A stretch of DNA of 64,000 bases from the NCBI RefSeq assembly GCF_026624755.1, contig NZ_JAPMXC010000002.1, positions 124,001 to 188,000 of the forward strand, given 5' to 3'. Position numbers and translations under genes: made by a program. The DNA comes from Robbsia betulipollinis. Its GTDB lineage: Bacteria > Pseudomonadota > Gammaproteobacteria > Burkholderiales > Burkholderiaceae. This document shows, in pieces, positions 1 to 8,924 of the stretch; the stretch's first letter is position 1, and every line of letters starts with the position of its first letter. Below the pieces are notes generated by a model. The model was not told the origin of the DNA and did no database searches. It saw only the letters and a list, made by a program, of their open reading frames with translations.

Positions 1-935
1 TGTGACCGCGTGGTGGTTTCCGGACTCGACCGGTCGCCAGCCTCGGTCGTGTCCGCCGCGGTCACTTCAGCGGACAGGCCGGCGCCGGTTCCCTGCGCAC
101 CGATACCGAGATCGGTCAGCGGCACTTGTCCGGACTTCAATTTGCGGCCGCTCGGCCGCGGCGGCGGCAACGACATGGCTGATTGCTTGACCGAGGCCGG
201 CAATGCGGGAAACGGGTCGATACCCGTGATCTGAGCGAGTTCGGCGATCGAAATGACCGCATAGCCGGCCCCTGGCCGGTTCGCCGTGACATAGGCGGCC
301 GCGCCGCGTTGCGGTGCGTAAATGGCCTTCCATATCTGGGTCGGCACGCTGACCCGGGCGTTCAACAAAGCGCGCGGACCGATGAACAGCGGCCCGGTGA
401 CCACATAAATCTCCCCTTCCGATTTCGCCATTGCCCGCGTGGCGATTTCGATGCCCTGCCACAGATGACGATTGTTGTCGGGCGCCTGCGGCACCATATT
501 GCCGAGCGAAAAACTTTCATACTGGGCGTCGTCGCTGGGCATGTCGCCGCTTGGCGCCATGTGGCCACGGTCGTATCCGGATCCCCGATAGTCGGCGATA
601 TCCGCGCGGTCCTCGGCGTCGATCGCGGATTCGACATGAAACGCGTTGACGCGCGTTTCGCCCTGCGCACCGGCGACCGAATCACGCGTGAGTTTTTCGG
701 CCGACCAGAGCGCGGTACGCGTGACGCCCGATTCCGCCGTCGAATAAAAGCGAAAACAGAGTGCGTGCAAGCGCTGCCCCAGCGATGGCACGAGCAGATC
801 GGGCGCTTCTCCTCCGGCAAAGAAGGCGGAACATTGCGTACTCGAGGCAAATGCCGGCGCGCTGCATGCGATGAACGTGACGAAAACGAAGCGTCGAACG
901 ACGTGTCGCGATCGGTTCCGACCCACTGTCGGCAT
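1..935 (-). CDS. secreted DNA/RNA non-specific endonuclease (partial, 3' end off window)
   Basis: Read on the minus strand this frame is open from an ATG at 935 to the window edge, about 311 residues without a stop, so the C-terminus is missing. Residues about 15-31 are hydrophobic and end in APAFAS, a likely Sec signal peptide. The core has YDRGHMAPSGDM, with the NUC1-family DRGH motif at about 122-125, followed by FSLGNMVPQAPDNNRHLW, which supplies the metal-binding and substrate asparagines. The family uses the DRGH histidine as general base and one Mg ion to cut DNA and RNA without sequence preference. An in-frame stop at 996-998 leaves 935 as the only ATG start. The tail after about residue 240 is Pro/Thr/Ala-rich. 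The protein should act in the periplasm or outside the cell. I am confident of the family; the biological role (nutrient scavenging, competition or matrix turnover) is not shown. Confidence 0.85.
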   Translation of the reverse strand, partial: MPTVGRNRSRHVVRRFVFVTFIACSAPAFASSTQCSAFFAGGEAPDLLVPSLGQRLHALCFRFYSTAESGVTRTALWSAEKLTRDSVAGAQGETRVNAFHVESAIDAEDRADIADYRGSGYDRGHMAPSGDMPSDDAQYESFSLGNMVPQAPDNNRHLWQGIEIATRAMAKSEGEIYVVTGPLFIGPRALLNARVSVPTQIWKAIYAPQRGAAAYVTANRPGAGYAVISIAELAQITGIDPFPALPASVKQSAMSLPPPRPSGRKLKSGQVPLTDLGIGAQGTGAGLSAEVTAADTTEAGDRSSPETTTRS

Positions 936-1201
936 GGCGTCGAACGACGCCCGGGTGTCGTGGAAAGTGATGAGCAAGGTGTCGGCGATTCCGTTTCAGA
1001 TGCGAGGCGCGATTATGCCAGCGCTGCCGCGTCGCTGCGGCTGTCGGTGCGGTTTTCGGTATGGAGCGCGATGTGTTTTCCCGTTTTCGATTTTCCGCTG
1101 TGAGCGGTTTTCGATGTTGTTTTGGATTTTATTAAAATTAGGCTGTTAGTTGCATTTTTAAAATAACATGGATATTTCCGGTTTTGTCCCAGGACATGCG
1201 G
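936..1201. other. AT-rich intergenic stretch upstream of the nuclease
   Basis: No gene is seen here. The part at about 1110-1175 is strikingly AT-rich for this genome (runs such as TTTTATTAAAATTA) and lies upstream of the nuclease, so it probably carries its promoter. On the minus strand ATGCAA and TAAAAT are 18 bases apart, a weak sigma70 match. Confidence 0.4.
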
Positions 1202-2560
1202 TCATGCTTCGCCCAGTGCCGCATCGAGCGCTCCGACCAGCAGATCGGCGTGATCGACGCCGAACGTCAAGGGGGGCCGAATCTTCAGCACGTTCGAGTC
1301 CAGTCCGCACAACCCTATAAGGATCCCCCGCTCCCGCAGGCGGTTCATCACGCCGATGGCGCGCTCGGTACCGGGACCGCCATCCGGATCGATCAACGCC
1401 ACGCCGATATAGAGGCCCCGCCCCCGCACCTCCGCAATCTCGGCGTGGCGCAGCGCGAGCGCCGCCAGGCGTTCCTGCAGATGCGCGCCCACGACGCCGG
1501 CCCGCTCCACGAGACCCTCCTCCTCGATCACGTCGAGCACCGCGAGTCCCACCGCCGCCGAAACCGTATTCCCGCCGAAGGTATTGAAATAACGACGCCG
1601 CGCGCCGAAGTCCGCGAGCAGTTCCGCCCGGGTCACCAGCCCGGCGACCGGATGCCCGGCACCCATCGGTTTACCCAGCGTCACGATGTCCGGTACGATG
1701 CCGTCGCGCTCGAAAGCCCACCACACGCCGCCGGTGCGGCCGAACCCGCCCTGCACTTCATCCGCCACGAACAGGCCGCCGTGCTCGCGGATGACCGCCG
1801 CGCCCGCCGCCAGACTGCCGACGGGGTCGGTATGGATGCCATCGCTGGCGAACACCGTGTCGACGATCAACGCCGCCGGTTCGACCCCGCCGCGTTGCAG
1901 ATCGGCGATGGCCATCCGCACATCCAGCGCGAAACGCGCGGCGACGTCGGGCCCGCTCGCGGCGCCGCGCAAACCGGCCCGCTGGACATCGGGCGCACGT
2001 ACCGTGCGCACATGCGGCGCGAGCGGCAGTGCCGGCGCGCCGCCTGGCGCCGCGCCCCGGTACGCCCGGCTTTGCACCGACGGCGACAGATCGGCCAGCG
2101 CCGCGGTGACGCCGTGATACGCGTTTTCCGTCACGATCAGTCCGCGCCGGCCGGTCGCTTCGTGGACGATGCGCAATGCCAGATCGTTGGCCTCGCTCCC
2201 GGAGCACGTGAACATGACGGTATCGAGCGCCGCGGGAAACCGGGCAACAAGCCGTTCCGCGTACTCCACTACGCTTTCGTGCAGATACCGGGTATGCGTA
2301 TTGAGCGCCGTCGCCTGGCGCTGTAGCGCCGCGACGATGCGGGGATGGCAATGGCCCACCGACGGCACGTTGTTGTACGCGTCGAGGTAGGCACGTCCCG
2401 CGGCGTCATAAAGCCAGACGTCCAGCCCCCGCACCGGGGCAAAGGGCTTTTCATAGAACAGGCGATAGGCGGGACCCAGCACCGCACGCCGGCCGAGCAA
2501 GGCGGCATCGTCGACCGACAGGGACATGGCGGCGGCATCGAAGGCAGGCGCGACGGACAT
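1202..2560 (-). CDS. class III aminotransferase-fold PLP enzyme, likely amino-phosphate phospho-lyase
   Basis: 452 residues if started at the ATG at 2560; the frame runs open to 2671, so the start is uncertain. It is a fold-type I, class III PLP protein. YNNVPSVGHCHPRIVAA and NTHTRYLHESVVEYAERL near the N-terminus, SGSEANDLALR, VADEVQGGFGRTG, and the PLP lysine in TLGKPMGAGHPVAG (about K297) are all present. The NNVxxVGHCHP and NTxxRYLH signatures are those of the ethanolamine-phosphate/phosphohydroxylysine phospho-lyase branch, enzymes that remove phosphate and ammonia from a phosphorylated amine to give an aldehyde. The gene just upstream on the same strand is a kinase of the hydroxylysine-kinase type, the expected partner. 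The fold is certain. Phospho-lyase rather than transaminase activity is inferred from motif and neighbour, and the substrate is unknown. Confidence 0.8.
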   Translation of the reverse strand: MSVAPAFDAAAMSLSVDDAALLGRRAVLGPAYRLFYEKPFAPVRGLDVWLYDAAGRAYLDAYNNVPSVGHCHPRIVAALQRQATALNTHTRYLHESVVEYAERLVARFPAALDTVMFTCSGSEANDLALRIVHEATGRRGLIVTENAYHGVTAALADLSPSVQSRAYRGAAPGGAPALPLAPHVRTVRAPDVQRAGLRGAASGPDVAARFALDVRMAIADLQRGGVEPAALIVDTVFASDGIHTDPVGSLAAGAAVIREHGGLFVADEVQGGFGRTGGVWWAFERDGIVPDIVTLGKPMGAGHPVAGLVTRAELLADFGARRRYFNTFGGNTVSAAVGLAVLDVIEEEGLVERAGVVGAHLQERLAALALRHAEIAEVRGRGLYIGVALIDPDGGPGTERAIGVMNRLRERGILIGLCGLDSNVLKIRPPLTFGVDHADLLVGALDAALGEA

Positions 2561-2681
2561 GAGGGGAATTCCGGAAAAAAGACAAGGGACGGGGAAACGA
2601 GTCGCGCACGACCACGACGCAACGCTGGAGGGCCAGGCACCGGCTACCCGCCCGTGCGCTTGGCCGCGCATCCGCCCGCAC

Positions 2682-3734
2682 TCAGGGCAGACCGCTCAGC
2701 AGGCGCAGGACGCGTCGCGCCTCCGGATTGTGGCGCAGGATATAAACACGGTTTTCCGGAAAATGCGCCGCCCGCCATTCGGTGATCACCAGGCGCTGTA
2801 CCAGGCGTGCCGTCACCAGATCGCGCAGGCAGGCCCGCTCCTCGTGCGCAAGCGGTGTCACGCTGTCGAAACCCGCTGCGACCTCCTCCAGCGCCAGCAG
2901 CGGGTCGGCCGCATCGCCGATCTGATAGGAAGCGGTGATCGCCAGATCCACGACCCGCGGCGCATGCACCACGTCGCCGAAGTCGAGGATCGCGACGATG
3001 CGCGCGGCGTCCTCGGGTGCGACCAGGTAGTTGCTTTTGCTCAGGTCATTATGAATCGCCTGATGCGGCAGTTCCGCCAGCCGCGGTCGAATCACCGCGA
3101 CGAAGCGTTCGAGAAAAGCCCGCGCGAACGCGCGCAACTGCGGCTCGTCGATCACATGCGTGAGCGGCAGCAGCGCACCGATCTGCATCAGGTCCCACAA
3201 AAAGGGGCGCGACGTGCCCGGATGCGTGAAACCGGCCAGTGCGTGGTCGAACTCCGCCAGCCGCCTGCCCAGTGCCCGCCGCAGGCCAGGCGAGGCGGGC
3301 GCCTCGGTGGCCGCGCGGCCTTCGAGAAAACCGTACGCCCTGCCCCGCAGCACTGCGCCGGCCGGCGTGGTCGCGACGAAGTGGCGCGCCGCCGACACCG
3401 TGCGCAGCGGCCGGGGCGTGATCGCGCGCACCGCACTGGTCTCCAGATGCTCGAGCAGCGCGATCTGACAGTCGAGTTCGTCCTGCGGCTCGGCCGAATT
3501 GATGAATTTCAGGACGATGCGCGCGCCGCCCGCCCCGGCTCCGGCGGCGTCGACCACGAAATTTCGGTCCCGTTCGCTGCTCAGCGAAGCGATCGGACCA
3601 CGAAAACCGTATTCGCGTGCCGCCACCTCCGCGGCGAAGGCGATCGGGACCCCCGGCGGCGGTGTCAGCAACCAGGCGTTCGCCGCATCGCTGTCGCGGC
3701 GCGTGTCACCGACGATTCCCTGGTCTGCTGGCAT
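2682..3734 (-). CDS. APH-fold small-molecule kinase, hydroxylysine-kinase-like
   Basis: About 350 residues from the ATG at 3734, which has GGGGA five bases upstream; the frame also offers ATGs at 3776 and 3773. It is an aminoglycoside-phosphotransferase-fold kinase. Near the N-terminus PIASLSSERDRNFVV forms the glycine-loop region typical of the AGPHD1/hydroxylysine-kinase branch, and IVLKFIN carries the ATP-binding lysine. The catalytic loop AIHNDLSKSNYLV (HNDxxxxN, about residue 229) and ILDFGDVVHA (about 253) supply the catalytic Asp and the Mg-binding Asn and Asp. It should phosphorylate the hydroxyl of a small amine or amino acid in the cytoplasm. The downstream gene encodes the matching phospho-lyase about 120 bases away on the same strand, so the two probably form one catabolic step. 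Antibiotic resistance is unlikely. The substrate could be hydroxylysine, ethanolamine or a related compound. Confidence 0.78.
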   Translation of the reverse strand: MPADQGIVGDTRRDSDAANAWLLTPPPGVPIAFAAEVAAREYGFRGPIASLSSERDRNFVVDAAGAGAGGARIVLKFINSAEPQDELDCQIALLEHLETSAVRAITPRPLRTVSAARHFVATTPAGAVLRGRAYGFLEGRAATEAPASPGLRRALGRRLAEFDHALAGFTHPGTSRPFLWDLMQIGALLPLTHVIDEPQLRAFARAFLERFVAVIRPRLAELPHQAIHNDLSKSNYLVAPEDAARIVAILDFGDVVHAPRVVDLAITASYQIGDAADPLLALEEVAAGFDSVTPLAHEERACLRDLVTARLVQRLVITEWRAAHFPENRVYILRHNPEARRVLRLLSGLP

Positions 3735-4134
3735 ATCTGTCCCCGGCGCGCGATGCTTGAAAAGATGCTGCATCATAGATCGTCAAAAAACCTCGCCGCG
3801 TGGCGTGCGGCAAGGCGCGGCGGCCGCGCCATGCACCGGATGAATTGACGGATGGTAATATCCGTTGTTCTGCGCGGCGGCACCCGTCGACGACGATCGC
3901 CAAGACGCCCCGGAAGGCGTCCGGCATGGGATGCGGGAGCCGCCTGCGTCCGCTTCGCCGGTGTCTCCGCGACCCGTTCCCGCTGAGCCGCGTCGCGCCG
4001 GTGCTCCGGCCCTGACGCCGCACGGCGACGATGCCATCCGACGCCCCTGCCGCCGCCGAGATGCGGGCGGCTGCCCCGCGCCGCGTAAGGCGGGCCACCC
4101 CGCCTGGTACCGGGCGCGAGATTTCAAGAATCCT
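3735..4134. promoter_or_regulatory. divergent intergenic region with an inverted repeat
   Basis: The stretch separates the kinase/phospho-lyase pair (minus) from the hybrid histidine kinase (plus) and contains no convincing gene. At 3848-3865 there is a perfect 6-6-6 inverted repeat, ACGGAT-GGTAAT-ATCCGT, that could be an operator for either side. A TTGACG box at 3845-3850 just precedes it, but no well-spaced -10 box follows. The rest is GC-rich and featureless to me. Confidence 0.35.
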
Positions 4135-7092
4135 ATGACGAAAGACAGACCGGCAGAAGATGGCGCGCCCGCCGCCTCGCTTGTTTTCCTGAGCGGTGCC
4201 GGAAAAATCGGCGCGCTGATCGAAGCATTCGATTGGTCCCGCACGCCGCTGGGGCCGCTCGCCACCTGGCCCGGCTATCTGAAGACCACCGTCGCCGTCC
4301 TGCTCCGCTCCCCCGTGCCGATCGTCACGCTCTGGGGCGAGGAAGGCATCATGATCTACAACGAGCGCTATTCGGCGTTCGCCGGCGACCGGCATCCGCA
4401 CTTGCTGGGCTCGCGCGTACGCGAAGGCTGGCCGGAAGTCGCCGACTTCAACGATCACGTGATGCAGGTCGGCCTCGCCGGCGGCACCCTCGCGTATCGG
4501 GACCAGGAGCTGACGCTGGAGCGCAATGGCGCGCCCGAGCCGGTCTGGATGAATCTCGACTACTCCCCGGTCATCGACGATGCCGGTCGACCGGCCGGCG
4601 TGATCTCGATCGTGGTGGAAACCACCGCGAAGGTTCGCGCCGAGCGTTACCTCAGCGGCGAGCGCGAACGCCTGCAACGCATGTTCGAGCAGGCACCGGG
4701 CTTCATGGCGATGCTTACCGGCCCGCAGCATGTCTTCGAACTGGTCAACCCCGCCTACATGCGCCTGATCGGTCAGCGTCAGGTGCTGGGCCACACAGCG
4801 CGCGAGGTGCTGCCGGAGATCTCAGGCCAGGAACTCGGCGACCGCTTCGATGCGATCTACGCGAGCGGCGAGGCCTTTTCCGCGAATTCATTGCCCGTGC
4901 TGCTGCAGCGCCAGCCCCATGCGGCGCCGGAGCGACGGTATGTGGACGTCGTGTATCAGCCCGTGCGCGGCGGTGACGGCACGATCATCGGCATCTTCGT
5001 CCAGGGAACCGACGTCACGGACCGGGTGCTCGCCGAGCAGGCACTGGAAGCCAGCGAAAACACGTTTCGCACCCTGGCGCAGGCCATGCCGAACCAGGTC
5101 TGGGCCGCCCCGGCCGACGGCAGGCTCGACTGGTTCAACGCCCGCGCCTATGAATACTGCGGGGCGACGCATGCCACCCTGGCCGGCCAGGGCTGGCAAA
5201 ACCGCATCCATCCGGAGGATGTCGCACAGGCCACGCGCCGCTGGGCGCAGGCCACCCGCGACGGCACGCCCTATGAGAACGAGATGCGTATCCGGCGCGC
5301 CGACGGTGCGTTCCGCTGGCATCTGTCGCGTGCGTTCGCGGTACGCGACGAGCACGGCATCATCGTGCGCTGGATCGGGACGAATACCGATATCGAGAAT
5401 CAGAAGGCCGTGACCGAGACCCTCAGCCGGCACAACGAGACGCTGGAACACCAGGTGGCCACCCGCACCGCCGACCGGGACCGCATCTGGCGGCTGTCGA
5501 CCGACGTCATGCTGGTCGCCGAGTTCGACGGCACCATCGTCACGGTCAATCCCGCGTGGACCCACCTGCTCGGCTGGACCGAAGCCGAGCTGCTCGGACG
5601 CCCCTTCATCGCACTCGTGCATCCGGACGACCGCGACGCGGCCCTCGCGGAACTCACCGCGCTGTCGCGCGGCGCCAGGACACTGCGCTTCGAGAACCGC
5701 TATCAACGCAAGGATGGCGGCTACAGCACGTTGTCGTGGGCTGCCGTGCCCGACGCGCAGCGCCTCCACGCGGTGGGCCGCGACGTCACCGCCGACCGCG
5801 CGGCGGCGGCGGCCTTGCGCCGCACCGAGGCGGCCCTGTACCAATCGCAGAAAATGGAGACCATCGGCAAGCTGACCGGCGGCGTCGCCCACGATTTCAA
5901 CAATCTGCTGCAGGTGATCTCGGGCAACCTGCAGTTGCTGGCCTTCGACGTCAAGGGCCAGCCGCAGGCGGAACAGCGTGTGAGCAACGCGCTGGCCGGC
6001 GTCAAACGCGGCGCGAAGCTGGCGAGCCACCTGCTCGCCTTTGGCCGGCGTCAGGCACTGGAGCCGAAATCGTTGAAGATCGGGCGCCTGGTGAGCGGCA
6101 TGGAAGACATGTTGCGCCGCTCGCTTGGCGAAACGATCGAGATCGAGATGGTGATCCCGGCGGGTCTGTGGAGCACGCTCGTGGATCCGGCGCATGTCGA
6201 AAATGCGATCCTGAACCTGTCGATCAACGCGCGTGACGCCATGGACGGAGTCGGCCGCCTGACCATCGAGGTCGGCAATGCGTATCTCGACCACGAGTAT
6301 GCGCGCGATCATGCCGAACTCAAGCCCGGACAATATGTGTTGCTCGCGGTCACCGACACCGGCAGCGGCATGCCCGCAGACGTGATCGCGCAGGCGTTCG
6401 AACCGTTCTTCTCGACCAAACCCGAAGGCAAGGGGACGGGTCTCGGCCTGTCGATGGTCTACGGTTTCGTCAAACAGTCGGGCGGTCACGTCGCGATCTA
6501 CAGCGAACCGGGTCATGGCACCACGGTCAGGATCTACCTGCCGCGCACGCTGCAGGACGAGGACCGGGTCGAACCGGTCGACGCCCTGCCCGTAGTCGGC
6601 GGCGTCGAGACCATCCTGATGGCCGAGGACGACGCCGCGGTGCGGGCGACCGTGATGGACATGCTGACCGGACTCGGCTACCGGGTACTGAAGGCGAATG
6701 ACGCCAGCAGCGCGCTCGCGATCATCGATAGCGGCGCGCCGATCGACCTGCTGTTCACCGACGTCGTGATGCCCGGGCCGTTGCGCAGCCCGGAACTCGC
6801 CCGCAAGGCGCGCGAACGCCTGCCGGATCTCGCGGTACTGTTCACATCCGGCTATACCGAAAACGCCATCGTTCACGGCGGCCGGCTCGACCCCGGTGTC
6901 GAACTGCTCGGCAAGCCCTATACGCGCGAAGCGCTCGCGCGCAAGATCCGCCATGTGATGGCGAACCGGAAACAACGCCTGCAGCAGCCCGCGACGCCCG
7001 CGGCGCAGGCCCCGAGCGCACCCGATTCACCGCACGCAAACGCGCCCTCCGAGCGCAATGCCGACCGCAGCGCCGACCGCAGCGCCTCATAG
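4135..7092 (+). CDS. hybrid histidine kinase: four PAS-type domains, HisKA, HATPase, receiver
   Basis: 985 residues from the ATG at 4135; an open frame begins earlier, at 3865, but conserved sequence starts here. No transmembrane segment is seen, so it is a cytoplasmic sensor. The N-terminal block (FDWSRTPLGPLATWP onward, about 30-165) is the atypical PAS found in many large proteobacterial kinases. Further PAS regions lie at about 180-300, 305-425 and 450-560, with PAC-like ends such as IGTNTDIE. The HisKA core TIGKLTGGVAHDFNN places the phospho-accepting His at about 586, and the HATPase shows NLSINARDAMD and GTGLGLSMVYGF. A C-terminal receiver follows, with its Asp in LLFTDVVMPG (about 876) and its Lys in LLGKPY. 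This GGVAHDFNN-type kinase plus receiver is common in Burkholderia. No output regulator is adjacent, and the ligand or cofactor of the PAS domains is unknown. Confidence 0.9.
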   Translation: MTKDRPAEDGAPAASLVFLSGAGKIGALIEAFDWSRTPLGPLATWPGYLKTTVAVLLRSPVPIVTLWGEEGIMIYNERYSAFAGDRHPHLLGSRVREGWPEVADFNDHVMQVGLAGGTLAYRDQELTLERNGAPEPVWMNLDYSPVIDDAGRPAGVISIVVETTAKVRAERYLSGERERLQRMFEQAPGFMAMLTGPQHVFELVNPAYMRLIGQRQVLGHTAREVLPEISGQELGDRFDAIYASGEAFSANSLPVLLQRQPHAAPERRYVDVVYQPVRGGDGTIIGIFVQGTDVTDRVLAEQALEASENTFRTLAQAMPNQVWAAPADGRLDWFNARAYEYCGATHATLAGQGWQNRIHPEDVAQATRRWAQATRDGTPYENEMRIRRADGAFRWHLSRAFAVRDEHGIIVRWIGTNTDIENQKAVTETLSRHNETLEHQVATRTADRDRIWRLSTDVMLVAEFDGTIVTVNPAWTHLLGWTEAELLGRPFIALVHPDDRDAALAELTALSRGARTLRFENRYQRKDGGYSTLSWAAVPDAQRLHAVGRDVTADRAAAAALRRTEAALYQSQKMETIGKLTGGVAHDFNNLLQVISGNLQLLAFDVKGQPQAEQRVSNALAGVKRGAKLASHLLAFGRRQALEPKSLKIGRLVSGMEDMLRRSLGETIEIEMVIPAGLWSTLVDPAHVENAILNLSINARDAMDGVGRLTIEVGNAYLDHEYARDHAELKPGQYVLLAVTDTGSGMPADVIAQAFEPFFSTKPEGKGTGLGLSMVYGFVKQSGGHVAIYSEPGHGTTVRIYLPRTLQDEDRVEPVDALPVVGGVETILMAEDDAAVRATVMDMLTGLGYRVLKANDASSALAIIDSGAPIDLLFTDVVMPGPLRSPELARKARERLPDLAVLFTSGYTENAIVHGGRLDPGVELLGKPYTREALARKIRHVMANRKQRLQQPATPAAQAPSAPDSPHANAPSERNADRSADRSAS

Positions 7093-7131
7093 GCCTGCGG
7101 CCAGCGTCCCCGACTCTCACCACATCACGCC

Positions 7132-8844
7132 ATGTCACAAGAAAGTTTCATCGCCGGAAAAGACGCCTCGCTCGAATTTTCGATCGAGTCGATGCACAGG
7201 AAGCTCGCGGCACGCGGCTTTCACATGCAGGAAAGCGCCTGGTTGAACCCGGTCGAGAACATCTGGTCCGTCCATATGCGCGATACCGATTGCCCGATGC
7301 TGTTCTCCAACGGCAAGGGCGCCTCGGAACTCGCCGCCCGCGCGAGCGCGCTGGGCGAATTCTTCGAACGCCTGGAGTGCCACTACTTCTGGACGCATTT
7401 CTATCTGGGCGCCACCCGCGCGGCGCGGCCCTTCGTCCATTATCCGCGCGAGCGCTGGTTCGCTCCCACCGAGGACGGCGCCTGGCCGGCGGCGCTGCTG
7501 AACCCGCAACTCCACGCCTTCTACAATCCGGACGGCGATATCGACGCGAGCGTGCTGGTCGACCTCAATTCGGGCAACGTCGAGCGCGGTATCTGCGCCT
7601 TGCCGTATCAACGGCTGAGCGATGGCGCGCAGACCTGGTTTCCGGTCAATCTGATCGGCAATCTCTATGTCAGCAACGGCATGTCGGCGGGCAACACCTT
7701 GATGGAGGCGCGCACCCAGGCCCTGTCGGAGATCTTCGAGAGGGCCATCAAGTATCGGATCATCCGGGAAGGACTCTGTCTGCCCGACGTTCCAGAAGAC
7801 GTCATCGCGCGCTACCCGGGCATTGCCGCGGGCATCCGCGCCTTGCGCGAAGCGGGCTTCGGCATCCTGGTCAAGGATGCGTCCCTGGGCGGGCGCTACC
7901 CGGTCATGTGCGTCACGCTGCTGCATCCTGGCGACCAGGGCTGTTTCCCCAGCTTCGGCGCGCACCCGCGTTTCGAGATCGCGCTGGAGCGCGCCCTGAC
8001 CGAACTGCTGCAGGGCCGCGCGCTGGCGTCACTGGAGAATTTTCCGGAACCGGGTTTCGACATGGACGAAATCACCGCGGTCGCCAACCTCGAAATCCAT
8101 TTCGTGGACTCCAGCGGTGTCGTCAGCTGGAACTTCCTCGGCGATACGCCGGACCACCCGTTCGCGGACTGGAATTTCAGCACCACCACCCAGGAAGACT
8201 ACGACTGGCTGTGCGCGAGCATCGCCGCGGAAGGCCATGAAATCTACATCGCGGATTTCGACGAGCTCGATGTCTACAGCTGCCGTATCCTCGTGCCGGG
8301 AATGTCCGAGATCTATCCGGTCGAGGATCTTCAATGGGAAAACAACAGCGTCGGCAACGATATTCGCCCGGCGCTGGTGCAGCTCGACAGCCTCGATGAC
8401 GAAGAATGCCGGGATCTGCTCGACGAGCTTCAAACCATGAATCTGGGCGACGAACGGCCGCTCTGGGAGATCCTGGGTCTGGCCGTGCCGGTGGGCACGC
8501 CGTGGAAGGAACTGCGCATCGGCGAACTGAAGACCTTGCTGGCGCTGGCCATCGGCGACGAGGAAGCCAGCCGCGAAGGCTGCGACTGGATCCACCATTA
8601 CCGGCAGCTGAGCCGCCCGCGCTGGCTGGTGTACCGCTGCGTGGAGGCCTTGCTGAACCTGGACCCCCCGGCGAACTACCGGCACGCACTGACCTTGATG
8701 TACGGCGAAGCCGTGGTGCGCCAGGCCGAAGCCCTCGTGTCGGGCGAGGAACGGTTCTTCGGGCTGGAACCGTTGGGAACGGACTACGAAGGCAGCGCGA
8801 TGCATCAGAATCTGCTCGCGGCCTACGACAAGCTGTTCGTTTGA
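7132..8844 (+). CDS. ycaO: YcaO family protein (RimO-assisting type)
   Basis: 570 residues, collinear with E. coli YcaO (about 586) along its whole length. Matches include SWLNPVENIWSVH, NGKGASELAARASALGEFFERL, NLIGNLYVSNGMSAGNT, SLGGRYPVMCVTLLHP and CRILVPGMSEIYPVEDLQWENNS. The family folds around an ATP/Mg site built from acidic residues; ALGEFFER (about 70), ALSEIFER (about 196) and ALTELLQGR (about 288) are the likely ones. The E. coli protein promotes beta-methylthiolation of ribosomal protein S12 by RimO; how it does so is not settled. A rimO gene lies in this same window at 60.5-61.8 kb. No precursor peptide, dehydrogenase or transporter gene is nearby, so this is not a RiPP cyclodehydratase cluster. 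The start ATG at 7132 lacks a strong Shine-Dalgarno sequence but matches the family start. It is followed by a GC hairpin. Confidence 0.93.
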   Translation: MSQESFIAGKDASLEFSIESMHRKLAARGFHMQESAWLNPVENIWSVHMRDTDCPMLFSNGKGASELAARASALGEFFERLECHYFWTHFYLGATRAARPFVHYPRERWFAPTEDGAWPAALLNPQLHAFYNPDGDIDASVLVDLNSGNVERGICALPYQRLSDGAQTWFPVNLIGNLYVSNGMSAGNTLMEARTQALSEIFERAIKYRIIREGLCLPDVPEDVIARYPGIAAGIRALREAGFGILVKDASLGGRYPVMCVTLLHPGDQGCFPSFGAHPRFEIALERALTELLQGRALASLENFPEPGFDMDEITAVANLEIHFVDSSGVVSWNFLGDTPDHPFADWNFSTTTQEDYDWLCASIAAEGHEIYIADFDELDVYSCRILVPGMSEIYPVEDLQWENNSVGNDIRPALVQLDSLDDEECRDLLDELQTMNLGDERPLWEILGLAVPVGTPWKELRIGELKTLLALAIGDEEASREGCDWIHHYRQLSRPRWLVYRCVEALLNLDPPANYRHALTLMYGEAVVRQAEALVSGEERFFGLEPLGTDYEGSAMHQNLLAAYDKLFV

Positions 8845-8847
8845 AGT

Positions 8848-8872
8848 GCAGGCGGCCCGACGTGCCGCCTGC
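8848..8872. terminator. GC-rich hairpin between convergent genes
   Basis: GCAGGCGGC pairs with GCCGCCTGC across a 7-base loop, starting four bases after the ycaO stop. No T-run follows on either side, so it may stop or stabilise transcripts rather than act as a classical intrinsic terminator. Confidence 0.5.
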
Positions 8873-8924
8873 GCGCGCAATCAAACGGTAACGCCCGTAT
8901 CGAAAAACCCCATGCCGCCCGGTT

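Noticed and set aside
330-400. Frameshift in the nuclease gene near 370
   Set aside because: On careful reading the frame continues (GPRALLNARVSV). The apparent stop belongs to a different reading frame.
1184-2326. Plus-strand open frame opposite the PLP enzyme
   Set aside because: It is antisense to the conserved PLP enzyme and its translation resembles no protein.
2682-3734. Aminoglycoside resistance gene
   Set aside because: The fold is shared, but the motifs and the adjacent phospho-lyase point to a metabolic kinase of the hydroxylysine-kinase type.
4888-6975. Minus-strand open frame of 695 codons
   Set aside because: It is an antisense shadow of the PAS-rich kinase; high-GC codon bias keeps it open. 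No recognisable protein.
7132-8844. RiPP (thiazole/oxazole peptide) cluster around YcaO
   Set aside because: The protein is the E. coli YcaO type, and no precursor peptide, dehydrogenase, protease or exporter gene is adjacent.
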